A stretch of 64,000 nucleotides of DNA from an uncultured Collinsella sp. (GCA_958354105.1 CATWVA010000007.1:9069-73068); one strand, 5' to 3'. Positions 1 to 9,171 are shown, counted from the stretch's first letter. Notes: a model not told the origin generated them from the letters alone. Program-made: numbers and translations.

Positions 1-20
1 AAAATTGTTCAAAATTGTCC

Positions 21-49
21 TTGCATCGGCTGGGGAGTTACCGTATAGT
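21..49 (+). promoter_or_regulatory. Promoter of first tRNA-Ala copy
   Basis: A TTGCAT -35 box at 21-26 and a TATAGT -10 box at 44-49 are separated by exactly 17 bp, placing the start of transcription about 6 bp before the tRNA. The same boxes with the same spacing precede the second copy. Confidence 0.8.
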
Positions 50-61
50 ACTTCTTCGCAC

Positions 62-134
62 GGGGGCGTAGCTCAGCTGGGAGAGCGCTTGACTGGCAGT
101 CAAGAGGTCAGGGGTTCGATCCCCCTCGTCTCCA
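62..134 (+). tRNA. tRNA-Ala (anticodon GGC), copy 1
   Basis: A full cloverleaf can be folded: acceptor stem 62-68 with 127-133, D stem 71-74 with 83-86, anticodon stem 88-92 with 100-104, T stem 110-114 with 122-126. The anticodon is GGC at 95-97. The acceptor carries the G3-U70 wobble pair, the identity element of alanine tRNAs. The 3' CCA is not encoded. The gene is 73 nt and identical to the copy at 1037-1109. Confidence 0.95.
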
Positions 135-149
135 CCCGAGCATTGAATG

Positions 150-178
150 AGGCTCCAACGCAAGTTGGGGCCTATTTT
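150..178 (+). terminator. Weakened terminator after tRNA-Ala copy 1
   Basis: A 10-bp stem (150-159 with 164-173) closes on a GCAA loop. The T tract is interrupted (CCTATTTT), unlike the clean T run after copy 2, so it may terminate less well. Confidence 0.6.
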
Positions 179-310
179 CATATCAATCGATTTACACATC
201 TGTTGGCTGGGCAGCATCTTGGCTACATATCCATTGTTAATCATGAATATGAATGTTAATAACTTTACGTCTGTGGATGGCAAAGCTAGTCCGCAGCGCC
301 AATAACAAAG

Positions 311-333
311 AGGCCAGGCGTAATGCCCGGCCT
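311..333 (-). terminator. Terminator of the minus-strand CAT-anticodon tRNA
   Basis: A nine-position stem with one mismatch (311-319 with 325-333), followed on the minus strand by CTTTGTTATT, lies 10 bp beyond the 3' end of the tRNA. Confidence 0.6.
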
Positions 334-343
334 TAAAACTCTC

Positions 344-419
344 TGGTGGGCCCTCCGGGATTCGAACCCAGAACCCAGGGATTATGAGTCCCCTGCGCTA
401 ACCGTTGCGCCAAGAGCCC
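344..419 (-). tRNA. tRNA with CAT anticodon (elongator Met or Ile2)
   Basis: Read on the minus strand this folds into a 76-nt cloverleaf with an encoded CCA end. The acceptor stem starts GGGCTCT and the anticodon loop is CTCATAA. A CAT anticodon serves initiator Met, elongator Met or, after lysidine modification, Ile2. The first acceptor pair is G-C, whereas bacterial initiators usually have an unpaired first position, so it is not an initiator. I cannot separate elongator Met from Ile2 by eye. Confidence 0.9.
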
Positions 420-648
420 TTATGAACGGTGAATGCAATTCTAACAAAGGCAACTCAGACCTAATTTCTTCGCTTCACGACGTGAAATACTACCATGCAC
501 GAGCAAGTCGCACAACGCAAGATCAAGTCCGATGCTAACCAACAGCAATTCTAGGCGCGTCGCAGAAAAGACGCGATCTAAAAATTTAAGGCCTTTAATT
601 CAGGGCTCCAACACACTTTTGCGTGAAATCAACCTGATGCCATTTCAA

Positions 649-796
649 AACCATGCAGGTTTACTACGACGAATCGGCGACCCCCGAGCACCGTGTGTTC
701 TCCGTTTGCAAAACCGCAGGTAGGTAGCCCGCCGGTTGCACGAAAAGGCGTGCGCGGTTGGACATTCCTGATTTATCGTAGTAAACCGGCATGGTT
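649..796. repeat. Inverted repeat, 21-bp arms with 106-nt centre
   Basis: Arms 649-669 and 776-796 are complementary over 21 bp with one mismatch. The centre (670-775) holds no ORF. Each arm resembles a mobile-element end, but no transposase or target duplication is visible. Confidence 0.6.
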
Positions 797-995
797 CTGA
801 GGCGCTGGGGAGGGGCGCTTCGCAATCGGACCCGATAATGGGACTGGCGGCGCACGGAAAACCCTGTTGAACGGGGCGCGTCGTGTTCCACGCGCCAAGT
901 CGGCCGGCGTACGGGCCGTGCGGGGGCCAGGCGCCCCGCGGGCTGGCGCGGTCCCGTGCGCGCCGACACTCGCGAAAATTTTTCCAAAATTGTCC

Positions 996-1024
996 TTGCA
1001 TCGTGGTCCGAGTTCCCGTATAGT
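996..1024 (+). promoter_or_regulatory. Promoter of second tRNA-Ala copy
   Basis: TTGCAT (996-1001), a 17-bp spacer and TATAGT (1019-1024). This is the same promoter architecture as copy 1, with a partly different spacer. Confidence 0.8.
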
Positions 1025-1036
1025 ACTTTTTCGCAC

Positions 1037-1109
1037 GGGGGCGTAGCTCAGCTGGGAGAGCGCTTGACTGGCAGTCAAGAGGTCAGGGGTTCGATCCCCC
1101 TCGTCTCCA
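1037..1109 (+). tRNA. tRNA-Ala (anticodon GGC), copy 2
   Basis: Identical in sequence to the tRNA at 62-134, including the GGC anticodon and the G3-U70 acceptor pair. The similarity runs beyond the gene into the promoter and terminator, so the whole transcription unit was duplicated. Confidence 0.95.
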
Positions 1110-1124
1110 CCCGAGCATTGAATG

Positions 1125-1153
1125 AGGCTCCAACGCAAGTTGGGGCCTTTTTT
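1125..1153 (+). terminator. Intrinsic terminator after tRNA-Ala copy 2
   Basis: A 10-bp stem (1125-1134 with 1139-1148, one G-U pair), GCAA loop, then an uninterrupted run of six T. It ends only about 30 bp before the start codon of the ABC-F gene. Confidence 0.85.
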
Positions 1154-1184
1154 CATATTGGCACACAAGGTCAAAGGCGGCACC

Positions 1185-3218
1185 ATGATCCTCCTGGTCG
1201 ACAAGATCGAAAAAAGCTTCGGCGCACGCGTCCTCTTTAGCGGCGCGTCCTTCCAGATCAACCCCGGCGAGCGCTTCGCGCTCGTGGGCCCCAACGGCGC
1301 CGGCAAAACCACCATGCTCAAAATCATCATGGGCATCGACAGTCCCGACTCCGGCCAGGTCCAGTACGCAAAGGACTGCCAGGTGGGCTACCTAGAGCAG
1401 GAAACTAATCTGGAACAAAAGGACACCACCATCCTCGCTGAGGTCATGGCCGCCGCCAAGGAAATCCGCCGCATGGGCGAGCGCGCCAACGAGCTGCAGG
1501 CCCAGATCACTGAGCTCTCCGAACAGGGCAAGGACGTTGACGCGCTCCTTAACGAGTACGGCCAGGTCCAGGACCGCTTTGAGCACCTGGGCGGCTACGA
1601 GCTCGAGAGCAACGCCCGCAAGATCCTGTCCGGCCTTGGCTTTAAGGTCACCGACTTTGAGCGCCCGTGCTCCGAGTTCTCGGGCGGCTGGCAGATGCGC
1701 ATCGCGCTGGCCAAGCTCTTCCTGCGTCACCCCGACCTGCTGCTTCTGGACGAGCCCACCAACCACCTGGACCTCGAAAGCGTCCAGTGGCTGCGCGGCT
1801 TTATCGCCAACTACGATGGCGCCGTGCTCATCGTCAGCCACGACCGCGCTTTCATGGACGCCTGCGTCGACCATGTCGCCGCTCTCGAAAACCGCCGCGT
1901 GACCACCTACACCGGCAACTACAGTAGCTACCTCAAGCAGCGCGAGGACAACCTGGAGCAGATGCGCGCCAAGCGCGCCGCCCAGGAGCGCGACATCGCC
2001 CATATGCAGGTCTTCGTTGACAAGTTCCGCTACAAGCCCACCAAGGCTGCCCAGGCTCAGGAGCGCATCCGCAAGATCGAGCAGATCAAAAAGGAGCTTG
2101 TCATCCTACCCGAGGGCCACAAGCACATCGACTTTAAGTTCCCCGACCCGCCGCGCTCCGGCGACATGGTCGTGGGGCTCGAGGGCGTGGCCAAGTCCTA
2201 CGGCAACAAGCACATCTACAGCGACATCGAGCTCAAGCTCTACCGCGGCGAGCACGTGGCACTCGTCGGCCCCAACGGCGCCGGCAAGTCCACGCTCATG
2301 AAGATCATCGCCGGACTGGAGCCGCCCACCACCGGCACCCGGGACCTGGGCACCAACGTAGGCGTAGCCTACTACGCCCAGCACGCACTCGAGGGCATGA
2401 CCGAGTCCAATACCGTCCTGCAAGAGATTGACACCGTCACGCCCAAGTGGACCGTGCCGCAGCAGCGCAGCCTGCTGGGCGCCTTCCTGTTTAGCGACAA
2501 CGACGCAATCGAGAAGCAGGTTCGCGTCCTCTCCGGCGGCGAAAAAGCGCGTCTGGCCCTGGCCAAGATGCTCGTGGCCCCCGAGGCGCTCCTGTGCCTG
2601 GACGAGCCCACCAACCACCTAGACATCGACTCGGTGGACATGCTCGAGAACGCCCTGCAAAACTTCCCCGGCACCATCGTGCTGATCAGCCACGACGAGC
2701 ACCTGGTGCGCGCAGTGGCCAACCGCGTCATCGACATCCGCGACGGACAAGTCACGGTCTACGACGGCGACTACGACTACTACCTCTACAAGCGCGAGGA
2801 CCTCGCAGCCCGCGCCGCCGCCGAGGCGTCCACGGAGAGCGCGCCGGCCACGACCAAGTCCGCCAAGGCCAGCGCCGCCCAGGCCGACACCCCCGTCGAC
2901 GCCCCCAAGCCTGCCGAGGGCAAAAAGACCAAGGAGCAAAAGCGCGCCGAGGCCCAAGCCCGCGCTGCGCTCAACAAAAAGCTCAAGGGCGTGCGTAACC
3001 AGCTCAAGAAGATCGAGACGGAGCTCGACAAAAAGCGCGCCCGCTATGACGAGCTTATGGAATTGATGGCAAGCGAAGAGCTTTATGCCGATCAAGACAA
3101 GTTCAACGCCGCGCTGGGGGAATATAACGGCCTTAAGCAAGAGCTACCCAAGCTCGAGGACGAATGGCTGGAGCTTTCCACCCAGATCGAAGAGGAGACC
3201 GCGCGTGAACTCTCGTAA
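1185..3218 (+). CDS. ABC-F family ATPase (Uup/YdiF-like ribosome factor)
   Basis: A 677-residue soluble protein with two ABC ATPase domains and no membrane segment, as in ABC-F translation factors. Walker A motifs (GPNGAGKTT near residues 35-43, GPNGAGKST near 362-370), signature motifs (SGGWQ and LSGGEKAR) and Walker B motifs ([20 protein letters not shown]) are all intact. The P-site linker lies between the domains. The last 90 residues form a lysine/glutamate-rich coiled coil, as in Uup and YdiF. The start is the ATG preceded by AAAGGCGG; an upstream in-frame ATG would lie inside the tRNA terminator. There is no room for an obvious promoter between that terminator and the gene. The family acts at the ribosomal E site; the exact role here is unknown. 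Confidence 0.93.
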   Translation: MILLVDKIEKSFGARVLFSGASFQINPGERFALVGPNGAGKTTMLKIIMGIDSPDSGQVQYAKDCQVGYLEQETNLEQKDTTILAEVMAAAKEIRRMGERANELQAQITELSEQGKDVDALLNEYGQVQDRFEHLGGYELESNARKILSGLGFKVTDFERPCSEFSGGWQMRIALAKLFLRHPDLLLLDEPTNHLDLESVQWLRGFIANYDGAVLIVSHDRAFMDACVDHVAALENRRVTTYTGNYSSYLKQREDNLEQMRAKRAAQERDIAHMQVFVDKFRYKPTKAAQAQERIRKIEQIKKELVILPEGHKHIDFKFPDPPRSGDMVVGLEGVAKSYGNKHIYSDIELKLYRGEHVALVGPNGAGKSTLMKIIAGLEPPTTGTRDLGTNVGVAYYAQHALEGMTESNTVLQEIDTVTPKWTVPQQRSLLGAFLFSDNDAIEKQVRVLSGGEKARLALAKMLVAPEALLCLDEPTNHLDIDSVDMLENALQNFPGTIVLISHDEHLVRAVANRVIDIRDGQVTVYDGDYDYYLYKREDLAARAAAEASTESAPATTKSAKASAAQADTPVDAPKPAEGKKTKEQKRAEAQARAALNKKLKGVRNQLKKIETELDKKRARYDELMELMASEELYADQDKFNAALGEYNGLKQELPKLEDEWLELSTQIEEETARELS

Positions 3219-3501
3219 GGCCGCTGCCGTGGCGATGAGCATCATCGCCGTCGCCTGTCGCATCTGCGGCATCTTTATGAGCGCGATGACCGTGCTGCTG
3301 TGTTTTAGCGGCCTCACCGCCAAGCTGCAGATCGTAGGCTTTATCGTTGAGCTTTCGCGCGCACTGCCGAGCGCCATCGCCGGCTATGGCGTCATCACGT
3401 CGCCCTTTGGCGGCGTGTTCCGCCTGGATTACGCCATCGTCGCCGTGATCCTGTTTGTGATCGACTACCTGCTCACGCGCGCCTCGCGCCGCGTCCGCTA
3501 G
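3205..3501 (+). CDS. Small membrane protein of unknown function
   Basis: I read a GTG start with GGAG just upstream, giving a 98-residue protein that overlaps the end of the ABC-F gene by 14 bp. It has two or three hydrophobic segments (roughly residues 7-35, a weaker one in the middle, and 72-92) and a basic C-terminal tail. No family is recognised. The overlap and the 9-bp gap to the next gene put it in the same operon as the M50 protease. Confidence 0.75.
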   Translation: MNSRKAAAVAMSIIAVACRICGIFMSAMTVLLCFSGLTAKLQIVGFIVELSRALPSAIAGYGVITSPFGGVFRLDYAIVAVILFVIDYLLTRASRRVR

Positions 3502-3510
3502 GAGAGCGCT

Positions 3511-4194
3511 ATGTCCAGCAGCTACCTCATGAACCTGCTCGCCAGCGCCGTCGCCGTCATCGTGGGCATCGTGATCCACGAGAGCGCACACGCCGCCGCG
3601 GCCTGGGCGCTCGGCGACAAGACGGCCCGTTCGCGCGGCCGCGTGTCACTCAACCCGCTTAACCATATCGACCCGTTTGGCACCATCATCCTGCCGCTGC
3701 TCATGCTCGCGGCCGGCGGCCCGGTTTTCGCCTTCGCCAAACCCGTGCCCGTCTACCTCAACAACCTCAAGCACCCCAAGCGCGACGAGGTCCTGGTGAG
3801 CGCGGCCGGCCCCGCGTCGAACATCGCACTCGCGTGCCTTGCCGCGGCACTCATGCACGTGGCGTACGGCAACCTCTACACCGGCATCTCCTTTGCCCTG
3901 GCGTCACAGATCATGAACTTCGGCGCCACGTTTATCGTGGTTAACCTGTCACTCGCATTCTTCAACCTCATCCCGATCCCGCCGCTCGATGGCTCGTCGA
4001 TCATCGTGCCGCTCCTCAAAGGCAAGGCGCTCAACAACTACTACCACCTGCAGCAATACGCCATGCCCATCCTCATCATCGTGCTGTATCTGCTGCCCAT
4101 GTGGACTGGCATTGATGTGATCGGCCGCTATTTCGACGTTACCGTGTATCCGCTGGCCGAGTGGCTGCTCAACTTCGCAATCGCCGGCATCTAA
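3511..4194 (+). CDS. Site-2 protease family (M50) membrane metalloprotease
   Basis: A 227-residue polytopic protein with the zinc-binding HESAH motif at residues 23-27 inside the first membrane segment, and the second family motif NLIPIPPLDG near residues 151-159, whose Asp supplies a third ligand. This is the short bacterial M50 form without PDZ or CBS domains. Such proteins cut substrates within the membrane; the substrate is unknown. It has a clear ribosome-binding site and lies just before scpA. Confidence 0.88.
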   Translation: MSSSYLMNLLASAVAVIVGIVIHESAHAAAAWALGDKTARSRGRVSLNPLNHIDPFGTIILPLLMLAAGGPVFAFAKPVPVYLNNLKHPKRDEVLVSAAGPASNIALACLAAALMHVAYGNLYTGISFALASQIMNFGATFIVVNLSLAFFNLIPIPPLDGSSIIVPLLKGKALNNYYHLQQYAMPILIIVLYLLPMWTGIDVIGRYFDVTVYPLAEWLLNFAIAGI

Positions 4195-4278
4195 GGTAAA
4201 CTTACAGGTCGACCGCGCAAAACGGTCGCAACATGCACCCAAACCGCGCCGCGAAGGCGCCGTCAAAGGAGGTCGAAG

Positions 4279-5091
4279 ATGTCGTATCGCGTGTCGACTC
4301 AGGTCTACAGCGGGCCGTTCGACCTGTTGCTGCAGCTGGTAACCCGCCAAAAAGTAGATATCGGCGCCATCTCCATCAGCGAGGTGGCCGAGCAGTACCT
4401 TGCCGAGGTGGAGCGCATCGAGGCGCTGGACCTGGACGTGGCGAGCGACTTTCTGCTGGTCGCGGCAACCCTTCTGGACATCAAGGCCGCCTCTCTGGTG
4501 CCGCAGGAGGCCCCGCGCAAAGTCGATGACGACGATGACGAGTTCGACGAAGACCTCGAGGAACTCAGCGCGCTCGACGGCGACGCCTTGCGCGAGGTCC
4601 TGATCCAGCGCCTGATTGCCTACAAGCAGTTTAAAGGCGCGGCTGCGGCCCTCGGTGCCCGCATGCAGGCCGAAAGCCGTATGCATCCGCGTGTGGCCGG
4701 CCCCGACCCTGAGTTCCTAGGGCTCATGCCCGACTATCTGGCTGGCATCACCCTGCGCGGCCTGGCCGTTATCTGTGCCGACCTGGATGGCAAGCGCCAG
4801 ACCTTCCTGCTGGAGGCCGAGCATGTGGCGCCGCATCGCGTACCGCTCGACCTGACCGTGGCCTCAGTCGACCGCTTTACCATGGCGCACCAAACCTGCA
4901 CCTTCCGCGAGCTGTTGGACGGCGACGCCACCACCGAGCAACTCGTCGTCACCTTCCTGGCCATGTTAGAGCTCGCAAAGCGCGGTTCGCTCACGCTGAG
5001 CCAGGACGAGATCTTCGGAACCATCTGCATCAACCGAGTCGAGGGCGCCGAGGCATACGTGCCCGGCGAGGGCCCCGAGCTCACCGAATAG
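4279..5091 (+). CDS. scpA: Segregation and condensation protein A (kleisin)
   Basis: A 270-residue protein with the ScpA N-terminal signature YSGPFDLLLQLV followed by the VDI.AI.IS pattern. This region binds the SMC neck, and the C-terminal winged helix binds the SMC head. An acidic stretch (residues 77-90) sits between the domains. It is preceded by the strong site AAGGAGG. scpB follows after 11 bp, the universal arrangement for the SMC-ScpAB condensin. Confidence 0.95.
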   Translation: MSYRVSTQVYSGPFDLLLQLVTRQKVDIGAISISEVAEQYLAEVERIEALDLDVASDFLLVAATLLDIKAASLVPQEAPRKVDDDDDEFDEDLEELSALDGDALREVLIQRLIAYKQFKGAAAALGARMQAESRMHPRVAGPDPEFLGLMPDYLAGITLRGLAVICADLDGKRQTFLLEAEHVAPHRVPLDLTVASVDRFTMAHQTCTFRELLDGDATTEQLVVTFLAMLELAKRGSLTLSQDEIFGTICINRVEGAEAYVPGEGPELTE

Positions 5092-5102
5092 GAGCAGCAA
5101 CC

Positions 5103-5831
5103 ATGTCAACCCTTTCAACGCTGGAGGCAAACAGCCTCAAAGGCGCCCTCGAGGCGCTGCTGCTGGTGTCGAGCGACCCGGTGAGTGCGCCCGCGCTCGC
5201 CGGCGCACTGGATATCGCCCCCGGCGAGTGCGCATCGCTGCTCGCCGAGCTCAAGGTTGAGTACGAGGAGGCCAACCGTGGCTTTCAGCTGCGTGAGGTC
5301 GCCGGCGGCTGGCGCCTGTTTACGCACCCCGCCTACCACGACGTGGTCGAGGCCTATGTGTTGAGCTGGGACACGCAAAAGCTGTCGCAGGCCGCGCTCG
5401 AAACACTGGCCGTCATCGCATACCACCAGCCCGTGACGCGCGAGGTGGTCAAGGGTATCCGCGGCGTCAATTCCGACGGCGTCATCGCGTCGCTCGTGGA
5501 CAAAGGTCTGGTGCGCGAGCTCGGACGCGACCCCCAGCGCGGTCAAGCCATCATCTACGGCACGACCAACGCCTTCTTGGAAAAGTTCGGTCTGCGCTCC
5601 ACCCGCGATCTGCCCGATCTGGAGCAGTTTGCCCCCGACGAGCAGTCGCGTCAGTTTATCCGCGAGCGCCTGAGCGGCCGCAGCATTCAGTCCACGCTCG
5701 AGGAGCAGGCCGAGGACCTGGACGAAGAGCGCGAACTGCTCGATACCGATCTTGAAGATGTTGAGGCAGTCGAGGACTTGGAGACCCTGGTCGTCGACAA
5801 GACCTCGGAGGATTTACATGACGAGGACTAA
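5103..5831 (+). CDS. scpB: Segregation and condensation protein B
   Basis: A 242-residue protein with two winged-helix domains in the first 180 residues; the pattern LAVIAYHQPVTR..V..IRGV is diagnostic of ScpB. The C-terminal 60 residues are strongly acidic and probably disordered. It dimerises and docks on ScpA in the SMC complex. Its last 14 bp overlap the start of the pseudouridine synthase gene. Confidence 0.95.
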   Translation: MSTLSTLEANSLKGALEALLLVSSDPVSAPALAGALDIAPGECASLLAELKVEYEEANRGFQLREVAGGWRLFTHPAYHDVVEAYVLSWDTQKLSQAALETLAVIAYHQPVTREVVKGIRGVNSDGVIASLVDKGLVRELGRDPQRGQAIIYGTTNAFLEKFGLRSTRDLPDLEQFAPDEQSRQFIRERLSGRSIQSTLEEQAEDLDEERELLDTDLEDVEAVEDLETLVVDKTSEDLHDED

Positions 5832-6783
5832 CGAAGTAGGGGAGACGCGCGCCATGGGTAACGCAGTACCCGCTGCCGACGCCCAGCCTGTCTACCCGCA
5901 CACCATGCGCCTGCAGCGCTTTTTGGCGCGCGCGGGCGTGGCGAGCCGCCGCGGGTCGGAGGACCTGATGACCGCCGGACGCGTGACCGTTAACGGCGAG
6001 GTCGCGACCGAACTGGGCACCAAAGTCGACGTCGAACGCGATCACATCGAGGTCGACGGCATGCCTGTCAAGCTCAACCAGGGCGCCGTGTACCTGATGC
6101 TCTACAAGCCGACCGGCTACCTCACTACCATGAGCGACCCGCAGGAACGCCCTTGCGTGGCCGATCTGGTCCCGCGCGACCGATTTCCGAGCCTGTTTCC
6201 GGTGGGCCGCCTGGACCGTGACACCACAGGCCTTTTGCTCTTTACCACCGACGGCGACCTGTCGCAGGATCTACTGCACCCCAGCAAGCACGTCTACAAG
6301 ACCTACCAGGCGCTCGTGGACGGGCAGCTGTCCGACCACGATCTTACGCCGCTGCGTCGCGGCATCGAGCTCGACGACGGTCTGTGCCAGCCGGCTATCT
6401 GCCGCATCATCACCGCACGCGAGGCAGAGGCCGTGGCTCCGCAAGGCGTAAAGCCCGGTACCACCGCCGTGGAGGTCATCATCCGCGAGGGACGCAAGAA
6501 CCAGGTCAAGCGCATGCTGAGCAAGATCCACCATCCGGTGATCCGCCTGCACCGCTGCAACTTTGCCGGCCTGGAGCTCAAGGACGTGGCCAAGGGCTCG
6601 TGGCGCGAGCTCACCGACCGCGAGGTGCAGATCCTCAAGGCCGGCGGCTTGCCGCCCAAGCAGGCGAGCGCCAAGAGCAACGGCGGCAAGCCCCAAGACA
6701 CGCCCGCCAGCCGCACGCGTCACCACGGCAGCCACGGCTCCGCACCCAAGCGCAACACCTACCGCGAGCGCTACACAGGCTAG
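5818..6783 (+). CDS. rluB: Pseudouridine synthase, RluB/RsuA family
   Basis: A 321-residue enzyme. An S4 RNA-binding domain comes first (MRLQRFLARAGVASRR near residue 33), followed by the synthase domain with the catalytic-Asp motif GRLDRDTTGLL. The tail is basic and Gly/Ser/His-rich. It probably modifies 23S rRNA, judging by its position after scpAB and before cmk, an order typical of rluB. The chosen ATG overlaps scpB and has GGAGG six bases upstream. An ATG at 5854 with AGGGGAG is also possible. Confidence 0.92.
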   Translation: MTRTNEVGETRAMGNAVPAADAQPVYPHTMRLQRFLARAGVASRRGSEDLMTAGRVTVNGEVATELGTKVDVERDHIEVDGMPVKLNQGAVYLMLYKPTGYLTTMSDPQERPCVADLVPRDRFPSLFPVGRLDRDTTGLLLFTTDGDLSQDLLHPSKHVYKTYQALVDGQLSDHDLTPLRRGIELDDGLCQPAICRIITAREAEAVAPQGVKPGTTAVEVIIREGRKNQVKRMLSKIHHPVIRLHRCNFAGLELKDVAKGSWRELTDREVQILKAGGLPPKQASAKSNGGKPQDTPASRTRHHGSHGSAPKRNTYRERYTG

Positions 6784-6848
6784 GCAACCCGCCGCGCCCC
6801 AGCGCCCCGAACCATACCAGCACGTCAACCATCGAAAGGAAGTATTGC

Positions 6849-7535
6849 ATGATCGTCGCCATCGACGGCCCCGCCGGTTCCGGCAAATCCACCATCGCCA
6901 AGGAGATCGCCCGCCAGCTGGGCTTTAACAAGCTCGACACGGGCGCCATGTATCGCGCCGTCACCTTCGCCGCGCTCGACCGCGGCATCGATCTGGACGA
7001 CGAGGCGGCCATTGACGCCCTCGCCGAGCAGATCGAGATCCGCTTTACCAACGGCACCGGCGAGGATACGCGTTTGACCATTGACGGCAAGGACGCTTCG
7101 GCCGCCATTCGTACCCCGCAGGTCGACGCAAACGTGTCCAAGGTCTCGGCCTACCCGGGCGTGCGAGCCGCCATGCTCATTCACCAGCGCCGCGCCGCCG
7201 AGGACCGCGATATCGTGGCCGAGGGTCGCGACATCGGAACCGTCGTGTTCCCTAACGCACAGGTCAAGGTCTTCCTGACCGCCGACCCGCGCGAGCGCGC
7301 CCGCCGCCGCGTGCTGCAGCGTCACCAAAACGACGCCCAGCCGCTCACGCCCGCGCAACTCGAGGCCGAAGTCGACGAGACCCTCGACGCCCTCAAGCAG
7401 CGCGACAAGCTTGACAGCAGCCGCGAGGTCGCCCCGCTCGTGCCCGCCGAGGACGCCGTGCACGTCGACTCCACCGCCCATACCATCGACGAGGTCGTCC
7501 GCATTATCGAGGACCTCATCAACCAAAGGAGGTAG
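6849..7535 (+). CDS. cmk: Cytidylate kinase
   Basis: A 228-residue P-loop kinase with GPAGSGKST at residues 7-15, the substrate-binding DTGAMYRA motif and GRDIGTVVFP. It phosphorylates CMP and dCMP with ATP. Gene length matches the family. AAAGGAAG precedes the ATG. It lies in the conserved scpB-rluB-cmk-plsC order, with plsC three bases downstream. Confidence 0.95.
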   Translation: MIVAIDGPAGSGKSTIAKEIARQLGFNKLDTGAMYRAVTFAALDRGIDLDDEAAIDALAEQIEIRFTNGTGEDTRLTIDGKDASAAIRTPQVDANVSKVSAYPGVRAAMLIHQRRAAEDRDIVAEGRDIGTVVFPNAQVKVFLTADPRERARRRVLQRHQNDAQPLTPAQLEAEVDETLDALKQRDKLDSSREVAPLVPAEDAVHVDSTAHTIDEVVRIIEDLINQRR

Positions 7536-7538
7536 CCC

Positions 7539-8267
7539 ATGCGCCTGTTTAAGCAGACGCCCGAGGATTATTACAACGCCCCCTACGCAGAGTTCCCAGC
7601 GCTCATTCGCGGCACCGTCGTCGTAGTCATGGCCATCCTTTGGGCCTTCTCCAAGCTCATGTGGCGTTGGAAGGTCGAAGATGCCGATCTGCTGTTTGAG
7701 CGCCAGGACGGCCGCGGCAGTGTGGTCATCTGCAACCACACCTCGATGGCTGAGCTCTTGGCCGTGGAGACGGCGCTGTTCTTTGGCGGCCGCCGCATTC
7801 GCCCCATCTTTAAGTCCGAGTTCGCCAAGAGCAAGGTCGTACGCTGGGCCTTTAGCCGCGTGGGCGGCATTCCCGTGGAGCGCGGCACCGCCGACATGAA
7901 GTGCCTGCGCGCCGCCCAGCATGCGCTGCAGCGCGGCGAGGACGTCCTGATTTTTCCCGAGGGCACGCGCATCCGCTCGCGCGAGATCAAGCCCGAGGTC
8001 CACGGCGGTTTTGCGCTCATCGCTCAGATGGGCAAGGCGCCCGTCAACCCGCTCGCCATCTGCGGCTGGTCCGATATCACGCCCGCGGGCAAAAAGCTCA
8101 TGCGTCCCAAGAAGTGCTGGATTCGTGCCGGCAAGGCCGTCTCGCTTTCCGATGCACCGGCCGGGCTTAAGCGCACGGAGCGCCTGGCCTGGTTTGAATC
8201 CGAGGCCATGGGCCGTGTCTATAAGATGCGCGACGAGCTGTGCGCCGAGCATCCGGGCAGGTTCTAG
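7539..8267 (+). CDS. plsC: 1-acyl-sn-glycerol-3-phosphate acyltransferase family protein
   Basis: A 242-residue membrane-associated acyltransferase with one hydrophobic segment near residues 27-45. Motif I reads NHTSMAE, so the usual HX4D catalytic dyad appears as HX4E; motif III is intact as FPEGTR. It would convert lysophosphatidate to phosphatidate. Other lipid genes (plsY, gpsA) occur in the same gene run. The Asp-to-Glu change is unusual and may affect activity or specificity. Confidence 0.88.
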   Translation: MRLFKQTPEDYYNAPYAEFPALIRGTVVVVMAILWAFSKLMWRWKVEDADLLFERQDGRGSVVICNHTSMAELLAVETALFFGGRRIRPIFKSEFAKSKVVRWAFSRVGGIPVERGTADMKCLRAAQHALQRGEDVLIFPEGTRIRSREIKPEVHGGFALIAQMGKAPVNPLAICGWSDITPAGKKLMRPKKCWIRAGKAVSLSDAPAGLKRTERLAWFESEAMGRVYKMRDELCAEHPGRF

Positions 8268-8269
8268 CC

Positions 8270-9169
8270 ATGAGCGAGAACGTGACGAACACCGCCGCGA
8301 CTGCGTCCGACCAAGCCACCGCGCCCACCATCGAGATTGCAGCTCACGCCGGCACCTGCTACGGCGTGCAGCGCGCGCTCGACATGGCATTGGCCGCCGC
8401 GCCGCAGGCAGGGGAGAGCGCTCAGGTCCACACGCTGGGTCCGCTCATCCATAACCCCATCGTGGTGCGCGAGCTCGCCGAGGCAGGCGTCGGTCTGGCT
8501 GAGACCCTAGACGATGCCGCATCGGGCACCGTGATCATCCGCGCTCACGGCGTGGTGCCGCAGGTGATCGATGCCGCTCGCGAGCGTGACCTTACTGTGG
8601 TCGACGCCACCTGCCCGTACGTGAAGAAGGTCCATGTGGCGGCCGAGCGCCTGGTGCGCGAGGGCTACCGCGTGATCGTCGTGGGCGAGCCGGGTCACCC
8701 CGAAGTCGAGGGCATCCTGGGCCATGCCGGCGATGACGCGCAGGTCGTGAGCTGCGCTGCCGATGCGGACGCGCTGTCGCTCAAGGGTAAAGTGGGCTTG
8801 GTTGTGCAGACCACCCAGACTGCGCAGAACTTGGCCGAGGTCGTGGCTGCTATCACCCCGCGCGTGCAGGAGCTGCGCGTGATCAACACCATCTGCGCCG
8901 CCACGAGTGAGCGTCAACAGGCAGCAGCCACACTTGCCAACCGCTGCGACTGCATGGTCATCGTGGGCGGCAAGAACTCGGGCAACACCCGCCGCCTGGC
9001 GCAGATTTGCGCAGACGCCTGCGAGCGCACGTATCACATCGAGGAAGCTTCTGAGCTCCAAGCCGCGTGGTTTACCGACGCTCACCACATCGGCATCACC
9101 GCCGGAGCCTCCACCCCGCAAGAACACATCGAGCGCGCCGTCGAGCGCATCAAGGAGCTTTGCCGCTAA
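8270..9169 (+). CDS. ispH: 4-hydroxy-3-methylbut-2-enyl diphosphate reductase
   Basis: A 299-residue iron-sulfur enzyme, last step of the MEP isoprenoid pathway, giving IPP and DMAPP. The three cluster cysteines are in AGTCYGV, ATCPYVKK and NTICAATSERQ, and GGKNSGNT is the conserved substrate loop. The N-terminus carries about 18 extra Thr/Ala-rich residues. The start ATG lies two bases after the plsC stop. Confidence 0.95.
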   Translation: MSENVTNTAATASDQATAPTIEIAAHAGTCYGVQRALDMALAAAPQAGESAQVHTLGPLIHNPIVVRELAEAGVGLAETLDDAASGTVIIRAHGVVPQVIDAARERDLTVVDATCPYVKKVHVAAERLVREGYRVIVVGEPGHPEVEGILGHAGDDAQVVSCAADADALSLKGKVGLVVQTTQTAQNLAEVVAAITPRVQELRVINTICAATSERQQAAATLANRCDCMVIVGGKNSGNTRRLAQICADACERTYHIEEASELQAAWFTDAHHIGITAGASTPQEHIERAVERIKELCR

Positions 9170-9171
9170 CC

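Larger units (their letters stand above)
420..1036. other. Non-coding region between tRNA genes
   Basis: No credible gene. The left part is AT-rich and presumably carries the promoter of the minus-strand tRNA; a small GCGTC/GACGC hairpin lies near 555-575. From about 800 to 970 the composition changes abruptly to very high GC. A large inverted repeat at 649-796 is listed separately. Confidence 0.6.

Noticed and set aside
5..259. Open frames across both tRNA-Ala copies (also 38-283 and 956-1240)
   Set aside because: They run through the tRNA genes and terminators, lack ribosome-binding sites and exist only because the two copies are identical.
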